Shown here: positions 35,319 through 42,508 of the stretch, piece after piece | How the letters are laid out: each line of letters starts with the position of its first letter | Numbering within the stretch: position 1 is the first letter of the stretch | Notes under the pieces: generated by a model | What the model was told of the DNA's origin: nothing | Database searches by the model: none | Seen by the model: only the letters and a program-made list of their open reading frames with translations | Translations under genes and position numbers: made by a program | NCBI RefSeq assembly: GCF_038446955.1 | Contig: NZ_CP151803.1 | Coordinates: 4,650,001 to 4,714,000, forward strand | DNA length: 64,000 bases | Direction of reading: 5' to 3' | From: Pedobacter sp. FW305-3-2-15-E-R2A2 | Lineage (GTDB): Bacteria > Bacteroidota > Bacteroidia > Sphingobacteriales > Sphingobacteriaceae

Positions 35319-35972
35319 ATGGACTTAATAAAGTTAGCTATCGCTGATGATCATAAAATATTCCGTGAAGGTTTAAAATTCACTTTAGAAGACTACACCC
35401 AACTAGATTTAATTATAGAAGCAACAAACGGCAAAGACCTTATTGCTCAAATTACCAATAATAAACCCGATGTAATTCTGATGGATATTAAAATGCCGGA
35501 AATGGATGGCATGCAGGCTATAACCTATATTCGTCAACATTTTTCAGACGTTAAAATATTGGTACTTTCTATGCATAATGAGGATAAGTATATTTTAAAC
35601 GCGATGCGTTTGGGTGCTTCAGGCTACCTTTCAAAAAATGCCGAACCGGAAGAGATACTGGAAGCTATTGTAAACGTACACACCAAAGGCTTTTATTTTA
35701 ACGATGATCTATCGGCAACCATGGCCAAAGAGCTGCTGGGGATAAATTTCATGCATCGTTTACAGGAAAAAGATGCCCGGCTAAACGAACGTGAAATAGA
35801 AGTGCTTAAGCTCATTTGCGAAGAATATTGCAATACGGAAATTGCAGATAAATTGTTTTTAAGTGTACGTACGGTGGAGGGTTACCGCACCAGGTTGTTC
35901 GAAAAAGTAGGTTCGAAAAACATTGCAGGCTTGGTTATTTATGCCGTAAAGAGTGGAATAATTACGATCTGA
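35319..35972 (+). CDS. NarL/LuxR family response regulator
   Basis: Receiver domain: acidic pair in IADDHKIFREGL, phospho-acceptor D56 in ILMDIKMPEMDG, S/T in LVLSMH and K in YLSKNAEPEE. The C-terminal HTH (about residues 150-215) has LNEREIEVLKLICEE, NTEIADKLFLSVRTVEGYR and RLFEKVGSKN, a standard LuxR-type DNA-binding unit. It is partner to the kinase at 34449. Targets may be the divergent locus at 28.9-33.8 kb, which is an inference from position. Confidence 0.93.
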   Translation: MDLIKLAIADDHKIFREGLKFTLEDYTQLDLIIEATNGKDLIAQITNNKPDVILMDIKMPEMDGMQAITYIRQHFSDVKILVLSMHNEDKYILNAMRLGASGYLSKNAEPEEILEAIVNVHTKGFYFNDDLSATMAKELLGINFMHRLQEKDARLNEREIEVLKLICEEYCNTEIADKLFLSVRTVEGYRTRLFEKVGSKNIAGLVIYAVKSGIITI

Positions 35973-36068
35973 TTTCTCCGGTTTTAGGATACACCTCAAA
36001 CAGACCTACATAGGAATGTTTGAACCTATAAATTGAATCTCAATTATTTTTTTTTGTTTCTTTGCGCT

Positions 36069-36941
36069 ATGTTTAAACAAGTGTCTATCGCATTGCTAAT
36101 CCTGCTTTCGATTAGTGTACAGGCTCAAGAGCGTGCAGCAGCTTATGCCGTTGATGAAAATTTTAATCTCTGGAACAAAAAAACAAATGATACAGCCTGC
36201 GTCTTTGCTGATGTCGCCTACATACGTGATTATCCTGGTTTAAGGGGAGTTGTATTAGATTCATTGACTGCCGGATCCAGGGTGATCATTAAAAGCGAAG
36301 CTTATAACAATACATTGATCAAGGATTTTCATGCGCCCTGGCATAAAGTAACCTATATGGTTGGGAAACAACAACGTTCCGGATTTATTTGGTTAGGTCT
36401 GCTGGCACTTAGAACCAATAATGATAAAGAAGGAAAATTATGGATGTACGGCTTCAATAAATACCCCAACCGATCAAATGATGAGGAACACCTCTCTCTA
36501 TGTGAAATCAAGATCCTGGATCCTGCGCTCCATACCGTTGGCCGGACCTCAATTCTGATTACCAAAGGAGAGCAAACTTTCACTGAAGGAAAGATACTGG
36601 ACAATATGGGATTAGCGGGTTTACAAGCGATCTACCGGATTGGTTTCTTTGGTGAGGCCTGCGCTGTTCCTACCGATCATCACTATGTTGGATGGACAGG
36701 AAAAGATTTCATCAACTTACCCGGAAAGAGCAACGTCAGCGATGCCGGTGTTTTGTACCACGAAGAGAAATTACTATTCCCCTCCGAACATCGTCTTGGC
36801 GCCTCTTTAATTATCAAAGACATCATCGATGGAGAGGTCATAGATCCTGACCAGAAAGAACTAAAATATAAGGAAAGCAAAAAGCGTGTGAAATATATCT
36901 GGGATGGTAAAATTGCCAGCGAAATTATTGAGATGAAATAA
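36069..36941 (+). CDS. Secreted protein with SH3-like region, unknown function
   Basis: I take the ATG at 36069 (MFKQVSIALLILLSISV), giving a signal peptide ending VQAQ. The frame opens at 36033. Residues about 35-110 fit an SH3-like fold: VAYIRDYPGLRGVVLDSLTAG, WHKVTYM and SGFIWLGLLAL. The rest contains TSILITKGEQTFTEG and YRIGFFGEACAVP, unknown. Periplasmic or outer-membrane location is expected. It stands alone after the two-component system. Confidence 0.65.
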   Translation: MFKQVSIALLILLSISVQAQERAAAYAVDENFNLWNKKTNDTACVFADVAYIRDYPGLRGVVLDSLTAGSRVIIKSEAYNNTLIKDFHAPWHKVTYMVGKQQRSGFIWLGLLALRTNNDKEGKLWMYGFNKYPNRSNDEEHLSLCEIKILDPALHTVGRTSILITKGEQTFTEGKILDNMGLAGLQAIYRIGFFGEACAVPTDHHYVGWTGKDFINLPGKSNVSDAGVLYHEEKLLFPSEHRLGASLIIKDIIDGEVIDPDQKELKYKESKKRVKYIWDGKIASEIIEMK

Positions 36942-37062
36942 ACCCTGGTCGTTTAACAATTTGCTTTTAGGTCTCATCTTTCTGACCAGATATTGAATCA
37001 GCTCCAGCTTCCTGAGGTATTAAATCATATTTTTTAGCTTATCTTTGAACAAAAAAGGCTCC

Positions 37063-37770
37063 ATGAACTCACTTCGCATCATTGCAACTTCAGCCCTGTT
37101 ATCCTGTCTGATCTATTCCTGTTCCAGTTCCAGAAATTCATCCGGTGAGGAGAAAAAGAAACGTACAAAAATAACCACCATTAACGCTGGCCTTAAAAAC
37201 CCCAGTAGCTCTGTAATTAATGCGAGTGGTGATGGATTGTCGCAAGGAATCAATCAGAGCAGAGGAGCCGGTTCTAAAGAAAACGCAACCAATATCGCCT
37301 TTAGTGCAATTGAAAAGGCAAATGCAATAGCGAAAGCTAAACTGCAAAACCTGGAAAGCATGTCAGATAAAGAGCTGATCAGTACCATTGCAGCATTACA
37401 ACAAGTAGAGATTACGGTGAGTAACAATACCCGTCAAACTACAACCAACGACAAGATTAAGGATTATGCGCTCCTGGTTTTCAACGATCATACAGAGATT
37501 AAAAAGGAATTAGACAAACTTTCTACTCAGAAAAATGTAGCGCTGGCTCCTCAGGCTTCCTTAAAAGGCGCACCTAAAACAGATCTGGCATTTGTTAAAA
37601 TGATGATAGAAAGCAATCGGAATATCATCGAACTTTTTACTGCAGCCAGTAATTCCAAGGACGCTGACCTGAGGACATTTAGTTTAAAACAATTACCGGT
37701 TTTGAAAAAACACCTGGAAGCAGCGCAAGAGCTGACCAAAGAAGTAAAATCAAAGGCTGATCCTAAATAA
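37063..37770 (+). CDS. DUF4142-like lipoprotein
   Basis: The ATG at 37063 (MNSLRIIATSALLSCLIYSC) gives a lipobox ending IYSC, a better start than the frame opening at 37045. A basic linker follows, then a ferritin-like helical domain of the DUF4142 type: KDYALLVFNDHTEIKKEL, FVKMMIESNRNIIELFTAAS and TFSLKQLPVLKKHLEAAQEL. DUF4142 proteins are secreted four-helix bundles with conserved histidines, possibly metal-linked or involved in stress. It ends at a terminator shared with the converging gene. Confidence 0.75.
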   Translation: MNSLRIIATSALLSCLIYSCSSSRNSSGEEKKKRTKITTINAGLKNPSSSVINASGDGLSQGINQSRGAGSKENATNIAFSAIEKANAIAKAKLQNLESMSDKELISTIAALQQVEITVSNNTRQTTTNDKIKDYALLVFNDHTEIKKELDKLSTQKNVALAPQASLKGAPKTDLAFVKMMIESNRNIIELFTAASNSKDADLRTFSLKQLPVLKKHLEAAQELTKEVKSKADPK

Positions 37771-37802
37771 GGTAATCGTCCATACAATTCGTTAAGATAT
37801 GA

Positions 37803-37838
37803 TCAAAAAGCTGGCTATTTAATCTGTCAGCTTTTTGA
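37803..37838. terminator. Bidirectional terminator
   Basis: TCAAAAAGCTG (37803-37813) pairs exactly with CAGCTTTTTGA (37828-37838). The right arm overlaps the last codons of the minus-strand gene at 37827, and the hairpin lies 33 bases after the plus-strand gene. Confidence 0.75.
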
Positions 37839-38219
37839 AGTCATCAAATCCAAAGCAGCGTCATATCCCAATTCGACCAGATAGCTCAGTCCGTTTTGCT
37901 TGTCAATTTTAATTATTCCCGTCCAACCGTTTTTAATGCCCTGCAAAATTAATTTACGTACAAGTCCTGGTTCATTGATATTGATAATATCCGTTGAATC
38001 GGTCTTTTTGTTTTCCAAAGAGATACCTGATTTTAAAACCTGCCCCATATAATAATGGTCAGACGTTAAAAAATCTATGATTAATGGGCTTTGTTTGTAT
38101 CCTTCTAAAAAGACCTTAAGCGTAAGCGTATTTGTTTCCGTTTCTGAGTGATATTTATCTGTAACGGTATATAGGTATTTCGAATTGTCAATAATGATTT
38201 TTCTGAGTTTGTTTTTCAT
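37827..38219 (-). CDS. Small protein of unknown function, 130 aa
   Basis: A soluble protein without known motifs. The N-terminus is basic with an antiparallel beta look (KIIIDNSKYLYTVTDKYHS, TNTLTLKVFLEG), and the C-terminus reads GLVRKLILQGIKNGW and IKIDKQNGLSYLVELGYDA. Codon pattern and composition look genuine. It lies 66 bases from the DUF1398-like gene in the same direction. It may be an immunity-like or adaptor protein, but nothing proves this. Confidence 0.55.
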   Translation of the reverse strand: MKNKLRKIIIDNSKYLYTVTDKYHSETETNTLTLKVFLEGYKQSPLIIDFLTSDHYYMGQVLKSGISLENKKTDSTDIININEPGLVRKLILQGIKNGWTGIIKIDKQNGLSYLVELGYDAALDLMTSKS

Positions 38220-38284
38220 TCCACCAGATTATTTTAAACCATGCTTTTCTAATCAGCAAGATCAATGAACATTGGTTGGCATTT

Positions 38285-38674
38285 TTACTGAGGTATGCGT
38301 TCCATCAAGACATTATTTCCTGCCAGGTTATAATAAATACAGGTCATTTCATCCAGGTTAACCACCCACTTCTCCACTCCTGTTGCTGCGCAATCTCTGC
38401 AAAATTCAAAATAATCCGTCTTTCCATGCTGATGAATTTTGAGGCAATGTTCAAACCTTTCTTTATCACAAACGGCCGCTATGATCAGGTCCTCATACAT
38501 CGGTATTGAGCTCGTTCTATATCCATGGGTTCCGAAATATTCCGTGCAGCTATCCTTTACCCGGGTTTCAAAAGCAGTAACCCCTAATATTTTAATTTCC
38601 TGAATATATTTAGGAAAGTCTGCGCCGGATTTCACCTTGCTATGTGCTTGTTTAATCTGTTCAAGGGTAAACAT
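38285..38674 (-). CDS. DUF1398 family protein
   Basis: The protein follows the DUF1398 pattern over its full 129 residues: FTLEQIKQAHSKVKSGADFP, QEIKILGVTAFETRV, GHHG-like segment GTHGYR, HQHGKTDYFEFCRDCA and GVEKWVVNLDEMTCIYYN. Enterobacterial YbcV belongs to the same family; the function is unknown. There is no signal peptide. A single small gene with its own probable promoter. Confidence 0.8.
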   Translation of the reverse strand: MFTLEQIKQAHSKVKSGADFPKYIQEIKILGVTAFETRVKDSCTEYFGTHGYRTSSIPMYEDLIIAAVCDKERFEHCLKIHQHGKTDYFEFCRDCAATGVEKWVVNLDEMTCIYYNLAGNNVLMERIPQ

Positions 38675-38714
38675 ATTTCATCTGATTTATACGCAATAAT
38701 ACTGCTAAAATAAC

Positions 38715-38822
38715 TTAACCGGACACGATCAGGATATTCCGCTTCTTTTTACCAGCCATCTCAACGGCATCTCTGTGATCAGCAGTAAAAATAACAATAT
38801 GTAATTGAAAATATTTAATGAC
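38715..38822 (-). pseudogene. C-terminal gene remnant
   Basis: The minus strand reads VIKYFQLHIVIFTAD, DAVEMAGKKKRNIL and IVSG before TAA at 38717-38715. A stop directly upstream leaves no start. The strand-helix-strand pattern looks like a real protein end. Confidence 0.3.
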
Positions 38823-38921
38823 TTAGGCCATTGTTATAATGTAGCTGATATTGGCGCCAACCAGGTATGAATACTGCAACCATTGCTGGCTTATTTAAAA
38901 TACAACTTAAAAGAGAAAAAT

Positions 38922-38978
38922 TATCAAAACCTACAAAAGCACGGAATCATAAAGTTTTAGGCTTTGCAGGTTTTGATA
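38922..38978 (-). terminator. Terminator of the TerD/actin/tubulin operon
   Basis: A near-perfect inverted repeat: ATCAAAACCTACAAAAGC (from 38923) and GCTTTGCAGGTTTTGAT (to 38977), with one mismatch and one bulge. It lies directly after the last gene of the operon (stop at 38981) on the minus strand. Confidence 0.75.
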
Positions 38979-38980
38979 AA

Positions 38981-39193
38981 TTATACTCTTCTAAGGGCTG
39001 CCTTTAACACCGACAATAGGAAAACAATGAAAAATGCCAAAAGTACTGGTGTAAAGACTTCAAACCAGCTCATCCCCCCGGTAATCACTTTTATCATAAA
39101 CAGTATTGCACTAAACAGGATGCCTAATAAAATCAGCACTTCTTTAAGGCTTCTTCCTTTCGCTGTAATTTTCTTGGTTCTTCTCTTAGCCAC
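38981..39193 (-). CDS. Small two-helix membrane protein of the Ter-like operon
   Basis: Seventy residues: a basic N-terminus (MAKRRTKKITAKGR), then two membrane helices, VLILLGILFSAILFMIKVI and FTPVLLAFFIVFLLSVL, and a short basic end. The positive-inside rule puts both ends in the cytoplasm. It is the last gene of the operon, 17 bases after the OmpA-domain gene and just before the terminator. Role unknown; an anchor or gasket for the membrane complex is possible. Confidence 0.65.
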   Translation of the reverse strand: MAKRRTKKITAKGRSLKEVLILLGILFSAILFMIKVITGGMSWFEVFTPVLLAFFIVFLLSVLKAALRRV

Positions 39194-39210
39194 AGGCGAT
39201 ATTTCTTAAT

Positions 39211-39951
39211 TTATGGGAATATAATCTCCACTCTTCTGTTCTTTTTTCTTCCGGCATTCGTACCATTTGATGCAATCGGATTTTCAATTCCTTTTCCTGA
39301 TGCCAGTACCCTGTCTTCCGCAATATTTTTTGAAATGAGGTATTTCTTAAATGCATCGGCTCTCGCCTGAGACACGGTTTGATTGATTTCCAAAGTTCCA
39401 TCGCTGCTCGCATATCCGTTTATCTGGATGGATGCATCCGGGTTTTCCGTTAAATAAGATACGATACCTTTGATCAGGGATTGATCGATCTGATTAAAAG
39501 CAGCCGATCCCTGAGCAAAAGTTGCCGGAATTTTATGGTTTAACTTTGTCTTTATTGAATTGTTACTGACGGAGCTGGTCTGCACAGGAACAGCAGTCGT
39601 ATTTTCAACCGGAACAGCGGGGGTATTTTCTACAGCTGCAGGACTATCTTTGGCAAGCTCGCCGACAGTTGGCACCGCAAGCGTTGTATCTGAAGGCCTC
39701 GTTTCGACCGATGTGCTGTTTGCCACCGGATCTGTTGTTTCGGTGTTTTTGCCAACGTTATAATACCAAATCCCTCCTCCAACGATCAGCAATCCGGCTA
39801 AACCAATGATCACGTTTTTCGACTTTGAAGGGATTACAGATGCGTCCGCACCTTCCAGTTTTCCTTTTGAAAGATCAAACTTGGACGAAGCTGATTTTTT
39901 ACCCGATGAGTCCGGATCAGCGCCATTATTTTTATTTAAATCAAATGCCAT
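39211..39951 (-). CDS. OmpA-domain protein with single membrane helix and TerD-like N-terminus
   Basis: The N-terminal cytoplasmic part (45 residues) contains FDLNKNN and KFDLSKGKLEG, which resemble the FNLSKGDRFSL opening of the TerD proteins encoded next to it. A membrane helix (VIIGLAGLLIVGGGIWYY) follows, then a Thr/Val/Pro linker and an OmpA-type peptidoglycan-binding domain: INGYASSDGTLEINQTVS, SQARADAFKKYLISK, GKGIENPIASN and GRKKNRRVEIIF. It thus links the cell wall to the cytoplasm, like MotB. It is 12 bases after a TerD gene. It probably anchors the TerD/actin/tubulin machinery to the envelope. Confidence 0.82.
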   Translation of the reverse strand: MAFDLNKNNGADPDSSGKKSASSKFDLSKGKLEGADASVIPSKSKNVIIGLAGLLIVGGGIWYYNVGKNTETTDPVANSTSVETRPSDTTLAVPTVGELAKDSPAAVENTPAVPVENTTAVPVQTSSVSNNSIKTKLNHKIPATFAQGSAAFNQIDQSLIKGIVSYLTENPDASIQINGYASSDGTLEINQTVSQARADAFKKYLISKNIAEDRVLASGKGIENPIASNGTNAGRKKNRRVEIIFP

Positions 39952-39963
39952 AATTTCTATTTA

Positions 39964-40617
39964 TCAGGTGTACATATCTACTAATGTTTGCAAGCTCCCG
40001 GTATGGGCTCTGCCCATGGCTTCAAATTCCCAGGTATCCCCCACACGGAATAGTCGTCCGAACTCCACAGCATCTTCATTGGTATACTGGTCTTTCATAT
40101 CATAGCGCAGAATCTCATCACCACTCCTTTCGTCGACGATACGGATATAGCAATCATTTACCTGTCCGAAGTTCAGATCCAATGTTCTGCGGTCTTTATT
40201 GTTGTCGTGAGGATATTTACAGATCGTACAGCAAATGATAATCTGTTCAATTTTGTGGCTAACTTTTGTCAAATCGATAAACATATCTTCATCATCATCG
40301 CCATCACTTCTGGAACCATCCGGGTCATCAATGGCCCCGGTAATCGCCCCATCCTCGGTAAGAGGCCTAAACAGCCCCTTCTCTATTTTGTCTTCTATTT
40401 TGTTTCCCATGCGGATCTGGCCATAGAAAGTAAAATAAGAATCCGAAGGGATCTTAAAATCATTACCGATTGAAAACGCAGACACATCAAGATCAAATTC
40501 TGGTCCGCCGGGTTCATCATTAGGATCCCATCCCATGCCAATTTTTACAATTGTTAGTCCAGGCGCTGCCTTGGAAAGGGAGAACCTGTCGCCCTTACTT
40601 AAATTAAAACTGCTCAT
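39964..40617 (-). CDS. TerD family protein
   Basis: A full TerD domain: FNLSKGDRFSLSKAAPGL at the start, GMGWDPND, EFDLDVSAFSIG, DPDGSRSDGDDEDMFIDLTKVS with the calcium-binding acidic loop, and LRYDMKDQYTNEDAVEFGR. TerD proteins bind calcium and act in tellurite, phage and other stress responses at the inner side of the membrane. A 30-residue insert after the acidic loop is mildly unusual. It forms a tandem pair with the TerD gene 10 bases upstream. Confidence 0.92.
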   Translation of the reverse strand: MSSFNLSKGDRFSLSKAAPGLTIVKIGMGWDPNDEPGGPEFDLDVSAFSIGNDFKIPSDSYFTFYGQIRMGNKIEDKIEKGLFRPLTEDGAITGAIDDPDGSRSDGDDDEDMFIDLTKVSHKIEQIIICCTICKYPHDNNKDRRTLDLNFGQVNDCYIRIVDERSGDEILRYDMKDQYTNEDAVEFGRLFRVGDTWEFEAMGRAHTGSLQTLVDMYT

Positions 40618-40627
40618 AGTTATATTT

Positions 40628-41194
40628 TTATTGGTATAATTCTACTAGTGTATTTAAGCCTCCGGAAAAGGCCTGTCCAAGTGCCTCCACGCTCCATTCT
40701 CCTCCATTTCTGGAGATCGCTGCAATGACGATGGAATCTTCATCTGTGAAATGATCTTTTAGCTGATACTGGCACAGAACAGACTGATCTGAAGCATCTC
40801 TGATATTGATATACGAATTCTGCACATGACCGAAATGATGGCCTCTTTCATTCCCCTGATCGATGGTGACTGCAAAATAGAGAAACTCTATTTTCGGATC
40901 TATTTTAGACAAGTCAATATGAATCACCTCATCATCTCCATCACCTTCTCCTCCCCTGTTGTCGCCGGGATAATGCGTAGAACCATCAGGACTCGAAGCG
41001 TTGTTGTAAAAGATAAAATATTCATCTGCGACCAGTTTCCCGTCTTCAGCCAACATAAATAAGGAGAGATCTAGATCTACAGCATGTCCGTTAACTGTAG
41101 AGGGGTCCCAGCCTAAGCCAGCTATGATGCGATTCAAACCAGGTTGTTCCTTTGCAATCGATATTGATTTGTTTTTTTCTAGTTGTATAGCCAT
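40628..41194 (-). CDS. TerD family protein
   Basis: TerD features: IQLEKNKSISIAKEQPGLN, GLGWDPS, HAVDLDLSLFML, the acidic loop GGEGDGDDEVIHIDLSKID, and CQYQLKDHFTDEDSIVIAAI. At 188 residues it has the usual TerD length, unlike its longer neighbour. It lies 10 bases before that neighbour and 7 bases after the actin-like protein gene, so expression is coupled. Calcium binding is likely from the intact acidic loop. Confidence 0.92.
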   Translation of the reverse strand: MAIQLEKNKSISIAKEQPGLNRIIAGLGWDPSTVNGHAVDLDLSLFMLAEDGKLVADEYFIFYNNASSPDGSTHYPGDNRGGEGDGDDEVIHIDLSKIDPKIEFLYFAVTIDQGNERGHHFGHVQNSYINIRDASDQSVLCQYQLKDHFTDEDSIVIAAISRNGGEWSVEALGQAFSGGLNTLVELYQ

Positions 41195-41201
41195 TTTCTG
41201 T

Positions 41202-42503
41202 TTATTTTTTAGGTGGAAGTGGCGGAAGTTTAACCGCCTTAACTTTTGTGGGTATTACAGGTTTTGGTTCCGGTAATTTGGGAATGTTTGCCAGCGGGGC
41301 GGAAACAGGCTGCGCTCTTTTTGGTGGCAATGGAGGTGGCGGCTTTGGTGTGGGAAGTGTAGGTCTTGCCAATACAGGTGCCGGTACTGGAATTACGGGT
41401 GGCGTAACTGCGGGTTTTGATTTAGCCGTATAATTTGAACCAGAAATCTCTGCAAAAACAGTTTTCATCGCATCTCCGATATCCGCAGCTTTTACCGCCA
41501 GCACATAAGGGTATTTCCTGAGCAGCTTACTTGAGAAATAAGAAGTACTGATTTCCTCTGTACCCAATAGAATGATGACCTCTTGTTCGACTAAACCGGC
41601 GGATTTCAAAAGATCATCTATCGCAGTATAGATCATTCCATCATTTGAATAATATTGAAGCCTGTCATTGAGGTTTCGCTCATTTACCCTAAACCAATAC
41701 TTGTTTCCATCAGTTAATTCCGCATCACCTTTTATAATCGGATTTATATTTTCCAGCATACGAACACAAAAGGGAAGCAAAGCAGCGATCTCCGCATCTT
41801 TATCAATTGATAAATAAGAGTTCTGAACAATGATGTATTCCACAATCATATCTGCCAGAATTTTCACCCTGGGATCAGCGCCCTGCCCTTCCAGTTTAAA
41901 AGAGCCAACCGCCTCATTCATAAGCTCTTTATAGAGTTTCAGATACAGCACATCATCCACGCTACTTAATAACAAAACGGCTTTTCCTTTGGGTAAAACT
42001 GCTTTTTTAGTCAGCACCCCAAATAGCGCCTTATTGAAATCAACCCCTTCTAAATTAAAGTAACCAGCTTCTTTAAACAGGTGTGCTATCAGCGATTTCT
42101 CATTATCTTCAATATCAGTATCAAATAAAAAGCGAAGAGGGAAATGCTGTCGGTAAGATTCAATGGAATCTGTTTTATATAAAACAGTATTTAGAAAATG
42201 AGACAGGTATTGCTCAACACCATAATAGAAAAGCTGTTTAACTGGCTTTTTATTGCCATAAATACTGAAATGCTTACCCGGGTCCTTTATAATTTCAAAA
42301 TAGTTGCCATAAGCATTCGGATCATGTCTGTTAAACCGGTCTCTTGCTGCAGTTCCAAAAATAAAATCGTTGCCATTCACGTAAAAGTATAAGGGAACTT
42401 CATTTGATTCCGTTAGGCTCAATGGCGCATAAGCGTTCCGGTCTGATTGATACCAGAAAGAAACGGAACGCTTAGAGATTTTCGCTAATACACAGAATTT
42501 CAT
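41202..42503 (-). CDS. Degenerate actin/Hsp70-like protein with proline-rich tail
   Basis: Residues 1-350 have a remote ASKHA layout: FIFGTAARDRFNR near residue 50, FPLRFLFDTDIEDNEKSLIA (120-140) followed by LFKEAGYFNLEGVDFNKALF, and GKAVLLLSSVDDVLYLKLYK, which mimics the second phosphate motif. The DxGTT-type first phosphate loop is absent (VLAKISKRSVSFW), so ATP use is doubtful. The last 80 residues are rich in proline and lysine (PTPKPPPPLPPKR, LPPLPPKK), a possible binding tail. It lies 5 bases after the stop of the big actin-like gene. A pseudo-ATPase partner is my reading. Confidence 0.6.
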   Translation of the reverse strand: MKFCVLAKISKRSVSFWYQSDRNAYAPLSLTESNEVPLYFYVNGNDFIFGTAARDRFNRHDPNAYGNYFEIIKDPGKHFSIYGNKKPVKQLFYYGVEQYLSHFLNTVLYKTDSIESYRQHFPLRFLFDTDIEDNEKSLIAHLFKEAGYFNLEGVDFNKALFGVLTKKAVLPKGKAVLLLSSVDDVLYLKLYKELMNEAVGSFKLEGQGADPRVKILADMIVEYIIVQNSYLSIDKDAEIAALLPFCVRMLENINPIIKGDAELTDGNKYWFRVNERNLNDRLQYYSNDGMIYTAIDDLLKSAGLVEQEVIILLGTEEISTSYFSSKLLRKYPYVLAVKAADIGDAMKTVFAEISGSNYTAKSKPAVTPPVIPVPAPVLARPTLPTPKPPPPLPPKRAQPVSAPLANIPKLPEPKPVIPTKVKAVKLPPLPPKK

Positions 42504-42508
42504 TGGGC

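Noticed and set aside
39964..41194. Classical tellurite-resistance ter operon
   Set aside because: TerD is present but TerB, TerC, TerA/TerZ-type neighbours are not; the partners are actin-like, tubulin-like and envelope proteins.
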